Assembly: GCA_013365325.1 (NCBI GenBank)
Contig: JABVXV010000193.1
Coordinates: forward strand, 1-64,000
Length of the DNA: 64,000 nt
Reading direction: 5' to 3'
Origin: Dipetalonema caudispina
Taxonomy: Eukaryota > Nematoda > Chromadorea > Rhabditida > Onchocercidae
The notes under the pieces are model-generated. The model worked only from the letters and a program-made list of their open reading frames with translations. It was not told the origin of the DNA and searched no databases. Position numbers and translations under genes: made by a program. This document shows, in pieces, positions 37,366 to 50,200 of the stretch; within the stretch, counting starts at the first letter, position 1, and each line of letters starts with the position of its first letter.

Positions 37366-40300
37366 TATTGATTGGACAGCAGTGAATAACATATGTCTTT
37401 GGACATTCATCATTACCGTACGAAACTACTGTTGGTCAATCGTCAACGTTCATTACATTTCTTTCATTTTAAAGATAGGTAACAAGGATAGATGGCAGAA
37501 ATAATTGCATCACTAATAAACGGATATTTGTAAAGTAACTCTACCATAAAAATGAACGTAAAATTTGGTATGCACTTGCTAATACGGTTTCCGTTTAGTG
37601 ACCCATTTATTATTAAGGATTTCGATGTAGAATTTCCGGAAAGAAGAAAAATTAAAGTTAATTTGATTATTGCAGAGATGAACAAGAATCGCATCAAATA
37701 TAGGAATTTCTGAAGCATCGATAGCATCTGAGCTATAGTATTCGATCAATAAGATTGAATTTAACATCTAAAATTTAAAGCATTGTGAGAGAAAGAAGCG
37801 GTATTTGCAATGAGACAATGTTTGATGCAACAGGCAGTAAACATTTGAAAATGATTCAAATAGAAAGGACAGAAATGAAGTAAATACAGATGACATTTCT
37901 TTTCTATTGTTAATTACACATTTTACAATAAGTAAATTGCATTTTCGGGAAAGACCTGAGTGATTAATAATTAGCTTTTAAAACATCCGCATCATATATG
38001 CTAATTATTTATCAATTAAAGTCTGGAAGGGAATAAATGAATAATTTCATATGTATATAAGTGCTTGATTTCTTTTTCTTTCTTTTTGAATTATCATACT
38101 TTAAATAAATACTGTGAACATGGAAGTGTATAAATATCAAAAATTATAAACCAACAATAAAGGAATATGATTAATCTTAACAAAAGCCAAACAACTGTCA
38201 TTGAAAGATACAACGATTTTCATAATAAATATATAATCATTAAAAGTTGCGGTAATTAATCCTAGAATTATACCATATAAAGCATTAATAAATGTAGTGG
38301 ATCAATTAAATGTGCAATTAGAAATATGTTGTTCAAAATTTAATCTTAAATTACTTTCAATTTTATTAAATTTAGCAATGCATTAGTTTCAATTTCATGT
38401 TAGATTCAATCTTGATTTAGGCACAATTTTTTTATCACATCTATTTAACATACTTCTTCCGCCTTAATTTTCATGAAGGATATGTATCAATCATTCAGAT
38501 AGATCATATTTCCTATATATATACGTATGCAAAAAATATGCAAAAATCGACAACAATTATTTATCTTAAAATATCTAAATATAATAAAAGTATTTCCATC
38601 TCTTACAATACATTTTCCATCTTCTTTCCCATGATAAGACATAATAGAGGGTAAAAATGGTCACTGATCATTGATAAGTGATAACTATTAAAAGAAATAA
38701 TTTGCATCAATTCTATTTCTTTTTTTAACAGAAAATTTTCTTTCCAATCTTTCAAAATGTGTAAAGTTACACATATGTTATACTGCTACTTCAAATTTTT
38801 TAAACCGCTTCAAAATGCTTAACCATCTGATCGTTGATTTCAAATGTGTGGGTCAGCGATAACCAGTGAAGGCTAAACTGCTGTTTTAATTTTCTCCCAA
38901 TCGCGTTCCTCCTTAACTTTTTCTTGTGTTTTATTACTATTATTAGTAAAATTTGGGATCTAATAGTCAATAAATTGACCGTTAAAGGAATGCGATTATT
39001 TGTGTTAATTATCAAAGCGATTGGTCCTTGAATGAAAAGAAATGATTTACTAAAAGTAAATAAATATGCAGGAATAATAGAACAGTGAAATAAACTGTAT
39101 TCGGAAATGTTTACCATTTTGATAGTTAAGCTTTGATGACTATTATAATTGCAAGAACTGTAATGATCAGTTTTTCTTTTTGTTGCAGGAATTATTGGAT
39201 GGAATATAATTAACATAAGGTGATAATCACTGCTGCTTATTGTTATTGTTGTGGTTATTGTATGAAATGCCATTCAAAATTTTGAGAATAAGAAGAAATT
39301 TGGCAAGTTGCACTTTTTTCTATTTATTTTTAAAATGTTTTTAAGATAAAGATTTAAAATGTTTTTAAGATTTATTTTTAAGATAAAGTTTAAAAAATAA
39401 TGTATGAATTTCTTAGCCTCAGCATAATTTATGCAATATAAAGAAATTTGAGAAACGAAAGATTTTATAGTTTTATGAATTAAAAGAGTTTTTCAACTTT
39501 CCTTTCTTTTCTTTTCATTTCCATTTCATCTTCTATTTTTATTTGAATTTCAACTTCCTTCTCTTTCTTTCTCTCTCTTTGACTGAAAAGCATCAGCTGT
39601 TCGAATGTGCCTCAACCTCATAGATTTGCATAATAGTTCTTTGGTGCTTAGTCCAAACAAATATGGCTGTTAGATGAAATTATATGAATAAAATATGAAA
39701 CAATAAAAATAATTAAAATGTTGCTAATATGAATATTAAACAACAGATACATATTAGTAGAATAACCACAATTTAAGAAGAGCAAATATAATAAATTTAG
39801 CTGTATTTATTTGGCTTCAAAAGAAGGGTTAAAAAGGTGACAGAAGAAGAACGGAACGTGTAAACCGGAGAGCCCTTCCTTATTTATTCCGTTTTCTTGA
39901 TGAATTAATGTCTCAACTAAATAAGACAATCAATCAAACAGGTGCCGTTGTTACTTGACATTATTTTTTACAAATACATCGTTAAGAGATTCTCATTTGT
40001 CTTTGAAAAAACATTTTTATAATGTATAAAGGGATTGAAATTTTATGATCTAACAGGGAATTATTAATTTTTTTATTTTAGAAAAAGAATTAAATTAAAT
40101 TTTGTGAACTAGTTAGCGAAGGCGATTAATTACACATTGATTATATTTCTTCATGGTTTATATAATAGCGTAAAATTCACAGTAGGCACATGGAGGTCAG
40201 AAAATTTTTATTTTATTTTTAATTTTTGAACAGATAAATGAAACGTTAATTAAGAAAATGAAAGCTTTGAAACGATCGAATCAAAAATTCGATTTGACAG

Positions 40301-41186
40301 TATGCAATACAATCATACAATACAATATGACGAATACATTCCAAAAGTAAAAAAACAGATTAAACAATTTTAACATAATTCCCTATGATTACGTGTTACG
40401 TGACTGATTAACACGCAAAAAAACTTAAGCAACTATTATTACATATTCATGATGAAAACCATTACGTAATTTTTTTAATAATTCTAAAAAATATTTTAAA
40501 CGTAATATTTTTTTAATAAAAAATTATTTCAATCATATATTTGATTTCTTCTTGCTTCTTAAAGACAACAACATTGTCACTCGCATTGTATTCATTCATG
40601 TGGTCATTTAAATGGTCATTCATTCATACTGTACTTTGATATACTATTCATCATTCAAACAGATATCACATTGTATCTATATTTCAAACGAAAATAAATT
40701 AACTGACAGCTTATAATGCAAACATTTTAAAGAAAGAGATATGATATCAAATATAGATTATCTCGAGATGAGATGAAGAACAGGGATAGTAAGCATTAAA
40801 CTGGATCGATTAGTTAGTTTTGAACAACGTTGTTGTTGCAGTTGTTTGCTTTCCACATTCTCTATCAAACCAACTGTTTACTCCTATTTTTCTTTTCTCT
40901 TCTTCTTCTTTTTCTATTAACTTTGTCAAATTAAATTTTTTTTTTTTCTGTTTCTGTTAACTGTATGATTAATTACGCCGCTTCTGTCTGTTGTTTCTTC
41001 AATTACAATTGTGTTTTTGTTAGCGAAAAAATGAAGAATTTTTGATTTTCTTTAATGTTATTAAAATTTTACTCAATAATACATATAATGGGTATACACG
41101 TCAAAGCAATTTTAAATTTTTAAAAGTAAATATTTGTTTTTCCACACTGCATCTGTCCATGCTTAATTTCACTGTCAATCAGTCTG
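37366..41186. other. Gene-poor region upstream of AGL
   Basis: Very AT-rich DNA with short A/T runs, for example the repeated AAAATGTTTTTAAGAT near 39330-39385. Its longest open frame, on the minus strand at 39273-38800, is described separately. I see no conserved exon. Confidence 0.55.
38800..39273 (-). CDS. Unsupported 157-aa open reading frame
   Basis: An ATG-started open frame of 158 codons, including the stop, without introns. The product is rich in Ile, Thr, Ser and His, has no domain I recognise and only weak hydrophobic stretches. A frame this long is notable in such AT-rich DNA, but the composition looks like translated intergenic sequence. It could be a lineage-specific gene, an exon of an unseen gene or chance. 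Confidence 0.15.
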   Translation of the reverse strand: MAFHTITTTITISSSDYHLMLIIFHPIIPATKRKTDHYSSCNYNSHQSLTIKMVNISEYSLFHCSIIPAYLFTFSKSFLFIQGPIALIINTNNRIPLTVNLLTIRSQILLIIVIKHKKKLRRNAIGRKLKQQFSLHWLSLTHTFEINDQMVKHFEAV

Positions 41187-41192
41187 TTTTAG
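41187..41192 (+). other. Probable spliced-leader acceptor of AGL
   Basis: TTTTAG lies 35 bases before the AGL start codon at 41228, with no upstream exon visible. Confidence 0.45.
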
Positions 41193-41227
41193 CTTTTTTT
41201 TTCACTTGTCTATTCTAAATATTGATT

Positions 41228-44200
41228 ATGTGCCTAACTGAAGCTGTTAATTTCCTGAAGAGTGATACCCAAGAAAATCGAAAATCGGAAACACGTACTA
41301 TCACTCTTAATTATGGCGAGAATCTCGATGAGTCGGTATTTCGTTTCCAGAAAGGTTTAACATTTTTGAAATACAATTTATCAAACATGAATGGTGTTTT
41401 TAACATGTTCATGTTGAAATGAACTTTTATTACTTTCAAAAATTTGTCAATGAATGAAATTTTTAAAAGAAACAAAATTAATTTGTGAAGGCATAAAAAT
41501 CGGTTACTATAGAGTGTCTGATCCATAAATAAATTAGAAGGAATGTTTTGATGGTTATGATTGAGATTTCGAAATAGCATTGATTGGATCTAGAATTAAG
41601 GTGGAATTTTGCAATCGATTTTATTTTTAAGATTCTAATTTCAAATTGAGTTCCTAGGTTACAAATGTTTTATCCATTTTTTTCAAAATAATGTATTGGC
41701 TATATATTTTTGAAATATTCATAGGATGGACTGTTCGATTTGTTCGTGGTGCAAGCCTCTTGGGGCGAAATGTGGATGTATTTACCTCAATTTCGGGTAA
41801 AATATCCTGGAAGGAGGGAGCTGATGAATTTGCAACATTTGCTGAAATTAAATGCGAACGATCTGGTGCTTTCTCATATCACTTTATAGTTGATAATGAA
41901 AGGTACGACACTGTTTGAATTAATTTATGCTCAAATTCAAACGAAAAATTCATTCCGAAGTTTATCAGAATGGTTAAGAAGGTTGTACGGTTCATTGTAG
42001 TGAAGCAGCCGGAAATGGATACATTTTGGTAATGCCGGTTTTATTCCTGAATGAGCGTCCCTTACTTCTAAATGCTGTGACGTGTATCACGCATATCTCG
42101 AAACTTCTCGGTTCATTTGATATGTGGGAAGAAAGATTAAAAGTAGCTGCAAAAGCTGAATATAATATGATTCATTTCACTCCCGTTCAACAACTTGGAA
42201 TTTCAAATAGCAGGTATATTCTATACCTTAATTAAAGGTGGCAACTGCATACCGTACTTTTAAAGTATCAGTTGTTTCATTTACTCATTTTATATTTTTC
42301 AGTTTAATACATTCTAAACTTTTCCTTTAAATCAAGTTTTGAAGAGCTAAATTTTGAAATTAAAGTTTTTGAATTTTACTAGCATACAACTTTCTAGGAA
42401 AACTTTTTTTAGCATACAAATAGTAATTTATTATCAGTTAATCATAGAAAAATTTTCAATTATTTCAGTTTATGAAACTGAAAAAAATTACAATTAGAGC
42501 TTTTTTCTCGTAATTTCTATGTTTCCATGATTTTGCGAAGTTTTTGAAAAGTTTAATCTGAAATCATTGATTTGTCTATTTAGCTATTGCATTGCTGATC
42601 CAATGCAACTGAATCCGAACTTCAGCACTACCGTAAGTTTCATTAAGATAGAATATGGTGAATGAATTTATCAACAATAATTTGCTTCATATAAAGCTAC
42701 CTTTTTTTGATGCTTCTCTATAATTAATTGAAATTTCTTTCTAATTAGTAAACTTAAATTCCAAATAATTTATTTGATCAGGAAAAACAATACACATATG
42801 ATGATTTGGCGACATTGATAGAAAGTCTTGAAAGGGATTATCATTTATTGTCTATACAAGATGTCGTATGGAATCATGCAGCTCGAGATGCTTTATGGCT
42901 TTTAGTAAGTTATATCGTTATCGTTTTGCCGCAAAATTAAAATCGAATTAATTACTGATACTAATACAGACACTATTTTATGTTATTAATTTAATTTGTA
43001 TTATGCAGAAAATAATCCGTAAATTAAGTATCTATTGATGATAATTTATAATTATTCTTTAGGAGCATCCGCAATGCGCATATAATTTAAAAAATAGTCC
43101 ACATTTGCGGCCGGCTTATATCCTTGATCGTCTCTTATATCACTTTGGTGTCGATATCATGAATGGAAAATATAAGGATCGAAATCTTAACAAAGAAATT
43201 AATACTGATAAACATTTAAGAGTATGTTAGTGTTATTTTGGCAATTTGTAGAAAATATGGTGCTTAAATGAATAATATCAATAACTTCTTATTTTGCATG
43301 ATACAATCTATGGCATAATGTAATTTTAGATACTTAGATACAACAATACGACTATATTCTGTTGCATTAATACCGATATAATATTAGGAAAATAATTTAT
43401 GCGGTACTTTCTTTTCTGCGTTATCGCACAAATCATTAAATTCACTTGTTCCTTTTATAAAATTTTTTGTTTTGATTCCTTCCATCTTTTCCTTTAGACT
43501 CTTCTTGACATTTTGCGCAACGAAATCTTACCACAATTACGAATTCACGAATTCTTCCAAACTGACATCGAGAAAATGGTGGTAGAATTTGAAAAATATG
43601 TAAAAGGTATTAATTTCGAAATTCTTAGTTGTTCAAATCGGTAGGTAGCTTGAAGAAGATGGCTTGATGATCAACATGATGAACCTTTTCTAGAAAGCTG
43701 ATATATGAATATCTTCGATATTCAATTCACATACAACCAGAAGATATACCATGTCATGGTACCTGTAATGGAATTTCTCCTGAAATTCATTTCTTTTTTC
43801 AAATTATTTTTTTTCAGTTCTCGATAGGTGAATTATTTTTAATCAAAATATTTAGAAGGACCTTCACTTGAAGTACGAGACGAAATGTTAGAATCAAAGC
43901 CAGGACCGTACTGGAATCGATTTGGCTTCACTGTTGATATGAATCATGCCAATAAAATTTTTAACAGAGAAAGGTATCAAAGTACAGTTTAATGTTTAGT
44001 TGTCCTTAAGTCTAATTGATACAGAAATAGACCTAAATTAATCGTGAAGTCAAAAAATTCAATTTAAGTTAAATTTTTCAACTTTTCACTTTGGTATTGA
44101 AGACACGATGCTTTTGATGAGGGAGACCGACGATGGAAATGCCTAGAAGCATTTCGAGCACATCTACAATTCCTGAATCAAAAAGCATTGGAAACCGGTG

Positions 44201-47200
44201 CAGGAATTTATGAGAATGTATTGCAAGCCTGTGCAGGACATATTGGCTATGAACGAATTGATCATTCAGGATTGCGACGACCTGAACTAACCGAGACTTA
44301 CGGTCTTGTCACGCAGTAAGTACATATGTGTAGTACCAGTTAGTTCGTCCAAAATTTTCACAAATCTCGAATTTTTTTCTCTTCCTTCATTCTATTGCTT
44401 AAATGTAAGATTCATTTGTTAATCATTGAAAAAAAGAGTCCAACTATTGAATGATTAGATGAATTAGATGAAATTTCATGACAAGTTATCACTGTGAACA
44501 TATTATTATATATGTTACGTCATATCATCACATATAGAATAATTTTTAATAAATTGACTGATTTTAAATTGTAGAAAAATAAAATTACTTTTAAAAATAT
44601 GGAAAATAAGCAAAAATTTGGCGCTCTTAACCGGTTGTTTCGTTTTTGAATATAAGATTTAAAACTGTATTACTACGAGTTAATATACGAAAAACATCTG
44701 AAGAGTTAGCTGATATCATATTAGCGAATTTCAACTGTATTCTTGCTCGGCTGGAATGTTTCCCTTTTCAGATACTTTGTGCAACCATTCCCATCATTGA
44801 CCTCATGGATGGATGAAGAAAAATTTGCATACAATGATGAAACAGCAGAAAAAATAATGGCATGCAATGGATGGGTTATGAATGATAATCCATTGCTTAA
44901 TTTCGCACATTATCCATCGCAGGTATAATGAACAAAATATTTGCTTCAAATTCATTTCATAAAGTTTACAATTTGTTAGTTTACATCATTTGCTTTGTTG
45001 AAGAAGAACTATGTTATTTATTTTGATAATATGCATACATTTTTGATGGGATATGCTAATAGCTTCCTCAAAATATGCTTGATCAATGATGCATTGAATA
45101 ATCGTCATATTTAAATTATGATAATCTTAGCGGTACTAAGTGCTGATAATGGTATTAAGTCGTGATGATCTTAACGATAATAAATGGAAATAATTTTAAT
45201 GGAACTAAATTATGTATTAAAAACATTATTCTACTTTTCCAGCAACGTGCGTAGTTCATCCTATTTGTTGAATACTATAAGCCATGATAAAATATTAAAG
45301 AAATGAATCGATGTCTGAAATTTTTAGTTTCAAGTTATAAAATATTTTATCCTTTCTTATTTTTTATTTTTTCTTAATTATAAGTATATTGAATTTTGTC
45401 GCAGGTTTATTTGATGAGACATTTGCTATGTTGGGGAGATTGTATCAAGCTGAATTATGGTGAAAAGCCGGAAGATTGTCCGTATTTATGGGATCTGATG
45501 AAGAAATACACGTAAATTTCCTGTTAAAATATTCTTGTTCGAATTCTCGTTTTTTCCTATTACTATTCAGATAACAAAGATAAAGGAGTATTTACATTTT
45601 TTACTCTTTTCTCGTTAACAAAAATCACGATTTCGTGATTATCTTAAAATTGGACAAGGAATAGTATAGAATTAAATAGTTAAGATAATAACATTCTGAA
45701 ATCAAGTAATTTCATATCATTATCGTTTTTCAGTATTTAATATGTTTATCAAAATCGATTAGAAATTGAAGTTTAACAACTGTAGAGTGATAAATGATGA
45801 TTTAGAGATAGAGACATTGTTGCATGGTAGCTAAAATTGGATGTAATTAAACTTTCTTCGTTTTAGTCAACTCTGTGCAAGGATATTCCACGGTTTACGT
45901 ATTGATAATTGTCACAGTACACCAATACATGTTGCTGAGGTAATGCTTACTTCACATCTTTTTCATTTGTAAAATTTAGTTTGTAAAACATCATTGTTGC
46001 GAAATTTAATTTATTATAAGAAATATTACTGTAATTTTTTCAGTATCTTTTAAAAGCTGCCCGTGAAATACGATCAGATATCTATGTAACAGCAGAACTT
46101 TTCACACAAAGTGAAAGTTTGGATAATATCTTTGTAAACCGACTTGGAATAACTGCTTTAATACGAGGTAATTATTGGTAATTTAACCGATTTGTTAAAT
46201 TATTTTAGATTTTTAAACTTAATTTTTCATATTTATTCTTTCAGAAGCTCAAAATGCTCCAATAAGTTTTGAACAAGGTCGTTTAATTTATCGATTTGGT
46301 GGTGATGTATTGGGTGGATTTATTCAAAAAACGATCCAAGATGCTACATCTTGTGTAGCACCAGCTTTATTTTTCGATCAAACACACGATAATCCATCAG
46401 CTATCGAGGTATACCATCTCTTCCTTATTGTTATATCAATTAATTCAATGATATCAATCAGTGATTTTATTGATATCGAATAATTTAGATTGTTACAGTG
46501 CTAAGAAAGAGTAATTTGAAATTAAAATGCACGCTTTAAATGGAATGATTAATCTTGAAATTTTTTCTGATTGCATATATTATTTACATCAAAAGGTTTG
46601 GTATTTTTCGTATTTACTTAACTGATAATTAATCTGAAAATTTCAAGCATATTTAGTGATATCCAATGATTATCTTTTTTATATTTCATGCAAATAACTT
46701 TAGAAACGTTCCGTTTGTGATTGCATACCAACAGCAGCAATGTTAGCAATGGCAAATTGTGGTATTGGTAGTGTTCGAGGATATGACGAACTTGTTCCTT
46801 ATAAGGTATGTAAATGCAGTTAATTAGGTGATCTGCGTTTGATAGAATTGATTCTTATAGTACTTTGGATCAATGCTGTCAAATTATCAGGCAATACCAT
46901 CTTAGAAGATTCGTGATGAATTATAGATGGGAGGTATTTTCTCTATTCTTCATAGAATCGATATCATGTGGTACTAGATTATGATAATGGTACTCTACAG
47001 TATATGAACTTATTTTATTCCGAAATTGAAATGATTAAATTTTAGATAGATGTTGTTAGTGAGAAACGTAATTATACTACATGGAATGAAGTAAAAGAAT
47101 CACCTGCTATCATTCCAGCACGTGCTGCATTGAACAAATTACATATTTGGCTTGCAGAACATAATTACACTCAGGTATTCATCAATTTATTGCAGTTTGA

Positions 47201-50200
47201 AATCGTTTTAAAAACTACATTTATTTTTTATAATACTTAGCGAAAAGACTATTTGATTAATTGATATTTTGAGAATTGATTGCTTTCGTTTTATTCAATT
47301 TTAGATCTATGTTGATCAACGAACATCGGATATTGTAGCAGTAACACGGCATAATCCGGTAACCCATGAGAAAGTTATTATGCTTGCATATACTGCGTTT
47401 AATAGGGATGCCATTTGTTACGACTGTCCAGCAATTGAAGATTTGACATTTACTGGTGACAATTTGAATTAAAATTGCTTTTTTTTTGTTGATGGGTGGT
47501 ATTCTTCATAGGTGCTTTTGGAATCGATATCATGTAGTAGTGGATGATTATAATAGTACTCTACAATATGTGAACTTAATTTACCCTGTTGAAATAATTT
47601 TTTGACGGATGTTGTTATAACATTTTTAAAACTATCAACATTTCTATCAAAACGATTTAACAACAGTTAGTGGCACTAAAAAAATTTTTCTGGAAATCTG
47701 ATGATTTAGAATTATCGATACCGGGAAATGCTTTACAAGGAATGATTCCGTTATACAGATACATTATTTTTTTTATAGCTAGCTTAAAATGTTATCAAGT
47801 AAAAGGCATGAATTTTAGGTTTATTGGATGAAATTGTATTAGAAATTGAATTTTACTACGAGGATAAAGGAAATCAAGGTATATTGCTGCACATTTATGG
47901 AAGAAATCACTAAAATTATTTGAAATTTAAAACTTTAATAAAAAACTACAGAAAGTGCGGACAAAATTGTTGGTTTAAATGGTGCTAAAGTCAAAGTTCG
48001 AGAGCATCTGAAACAAAATGATTCGGAATTGGCAGTCATTAAACAATATGAAGCAAATGGCAAGCTTCACCTGAAACGTTTTCCTTCCGGATCAGTTATC
48101 GTTATAAAGTAAGCCAACTTACTGCTAGTTAAATAATGGCGGTGATGAACAGATCCGATTAGGTTATGAAAAGTCGAAAGAAATCATTGCTCATATCGAG
48201 TCAAAGTAAATTAATTGGCCGAAGTAAAATAAATGGATAAATGCATATATTAAAATTTATATTTTGATAATATCCTCAAATCCTCAAATCATTTGTTTAA
48301 AAAAAATGACCCAACAGAAGAAAGCTTTAGTACCTCAGTACTAAAAGCACAAACTTTAAACTCTGCATTTAAGATGGAATGTGAGTTTAAATTTTTGATT
48401 TGAAAATAGATTTCAACAGGGTATCACCAGTGAAGAAGGCGATAGAAGCAATTAAATTGATTCGTGATTATTTATCCGGAAAGAATGATTTCATAAAAAC
48501 ATGTAAGTGCATATGTTTTCAATAATATGTCACAAGTTCTTATCAGTAATATGTCCGATTATTTAATAATCTCAAAGCTTTCCGATAAAAAAAAAGTTAG
48601 GTAACTCTTCGTATAGTATTGCGATAACGAAGATATGTTTTGGTAGTACGAATTCTGGATAAAATTTACTGTTTAGCTTTGTATTTACAGTTTTTGTGAA
48701 CGCATTGAAACAATCAACTCTTCAAACTTACAACATGCTTCTATTCCGATGTGCCGCGGAAGATCAGGATGATTTCGGATCAAGCGCTTACAATATACCT
48801 AATTGGAAAACATTAGATTACTGTGGTTTGCAAGGTCAATTTTATTAAATCGTAAAATTTTCTTATAAAAAAAGTTTAGAATTCATATTCGTACAAAATT
48901 CCAACTTTTAGGAATAACCGATATGTTAAGTGATAATGAACTTTCGAGAGCTCACTAAGCTACCAATAAATACGACATTTTTCAAAATCTCCAAGTATTG
49001 CCTAACAAATGCTAATGACTTACTATTAACATGGAAATAATTCAATACCGGAAACTATTAATACCAAAAATTATCAGTTATCGGTATCATTATTCATACC
49101 ACTGTAATCCGGTCACTTGAATAATGTTTGCTTATACCAAGATTATATGCTGGACCCATTTACGTGTATATCAATTCCTAGAAGATTTTTTTTTATTCAA
49201 TGAAGTAATGGGATTATTAAAAAGAAATTCATAAATAGTAAAAATAATAATAATAGTTACAATTTAATTATTAAATCAAAATAAAAAAGTAGCGGAAATA
49301 AATTTCCATTTCAGGATTATTACCCTATCTAAATGATATCCGATTTCATAATGATCTCGGTCATCCGATATGTCAAAATTTACGTGATGGTTTATGGCTT
49401 TGTGATTACATTTATAATAGGCTCAGTAGACCTAATCCATTGCTAGCGGAAATTGCTCGTATTATTCGAATTTTATTTTTACCACTTTGCGAAGTACCAT
49501 ATGATTTAAGGCCTTGCTATTTCGAAGCATTATTTTCTCTAATTTATGAAACAACAGTGGAACAATTGATGGAAAAATTGAGTCGGTCAGTTTTTTTCTA
49601 CTAGTTGTCTACGTGTAGTTGGTTTTATTTATCCAAGATCTAATATCATTCAATTATATGACGAGTAATTACTTGCAAATTGAATGTTTATTTATCCGGT
49701 TTTCCTGAGAAATTCCTTATCTTTTAATTTTACTTAGCTTTATGCTCAAACTATGTGTTGGTTGTCGAACAAATCGGTTATGATAGGTTTACATTCATTT
49801 ATTAATAAATCTTCAGGATTTTCCTAAATTAACTGTGCAATTAATGGCCCAACAATTTTGTAGACCATTTACGACAGCATCAGTATATGTTCAATCGTTA
49901 GCGCTATCTTCGGTATCCTTCCTTGGAGCAGTTAAAACTGCCAGATTAGCATTATTACCGGATGGATATAAAACGGAAGATGATCTGCCTTCATCTCTTT
50001 CCGCTGGCTTACCACACTTCTCGACTGGATTTTGGAGGAACTGGGGACGAGATACGTTCATCGCATTACCTGGTTGTTGTCTTGTTACCGGTCGATTTCA
50101 GGATGCACGGTAAAGTCTTTTCCTATATATTGTTACACTTATTCTCTCATAATTTAGTTCTTCATTTGCTTAATTAATATAGGATATAATGTTTGGCTAA

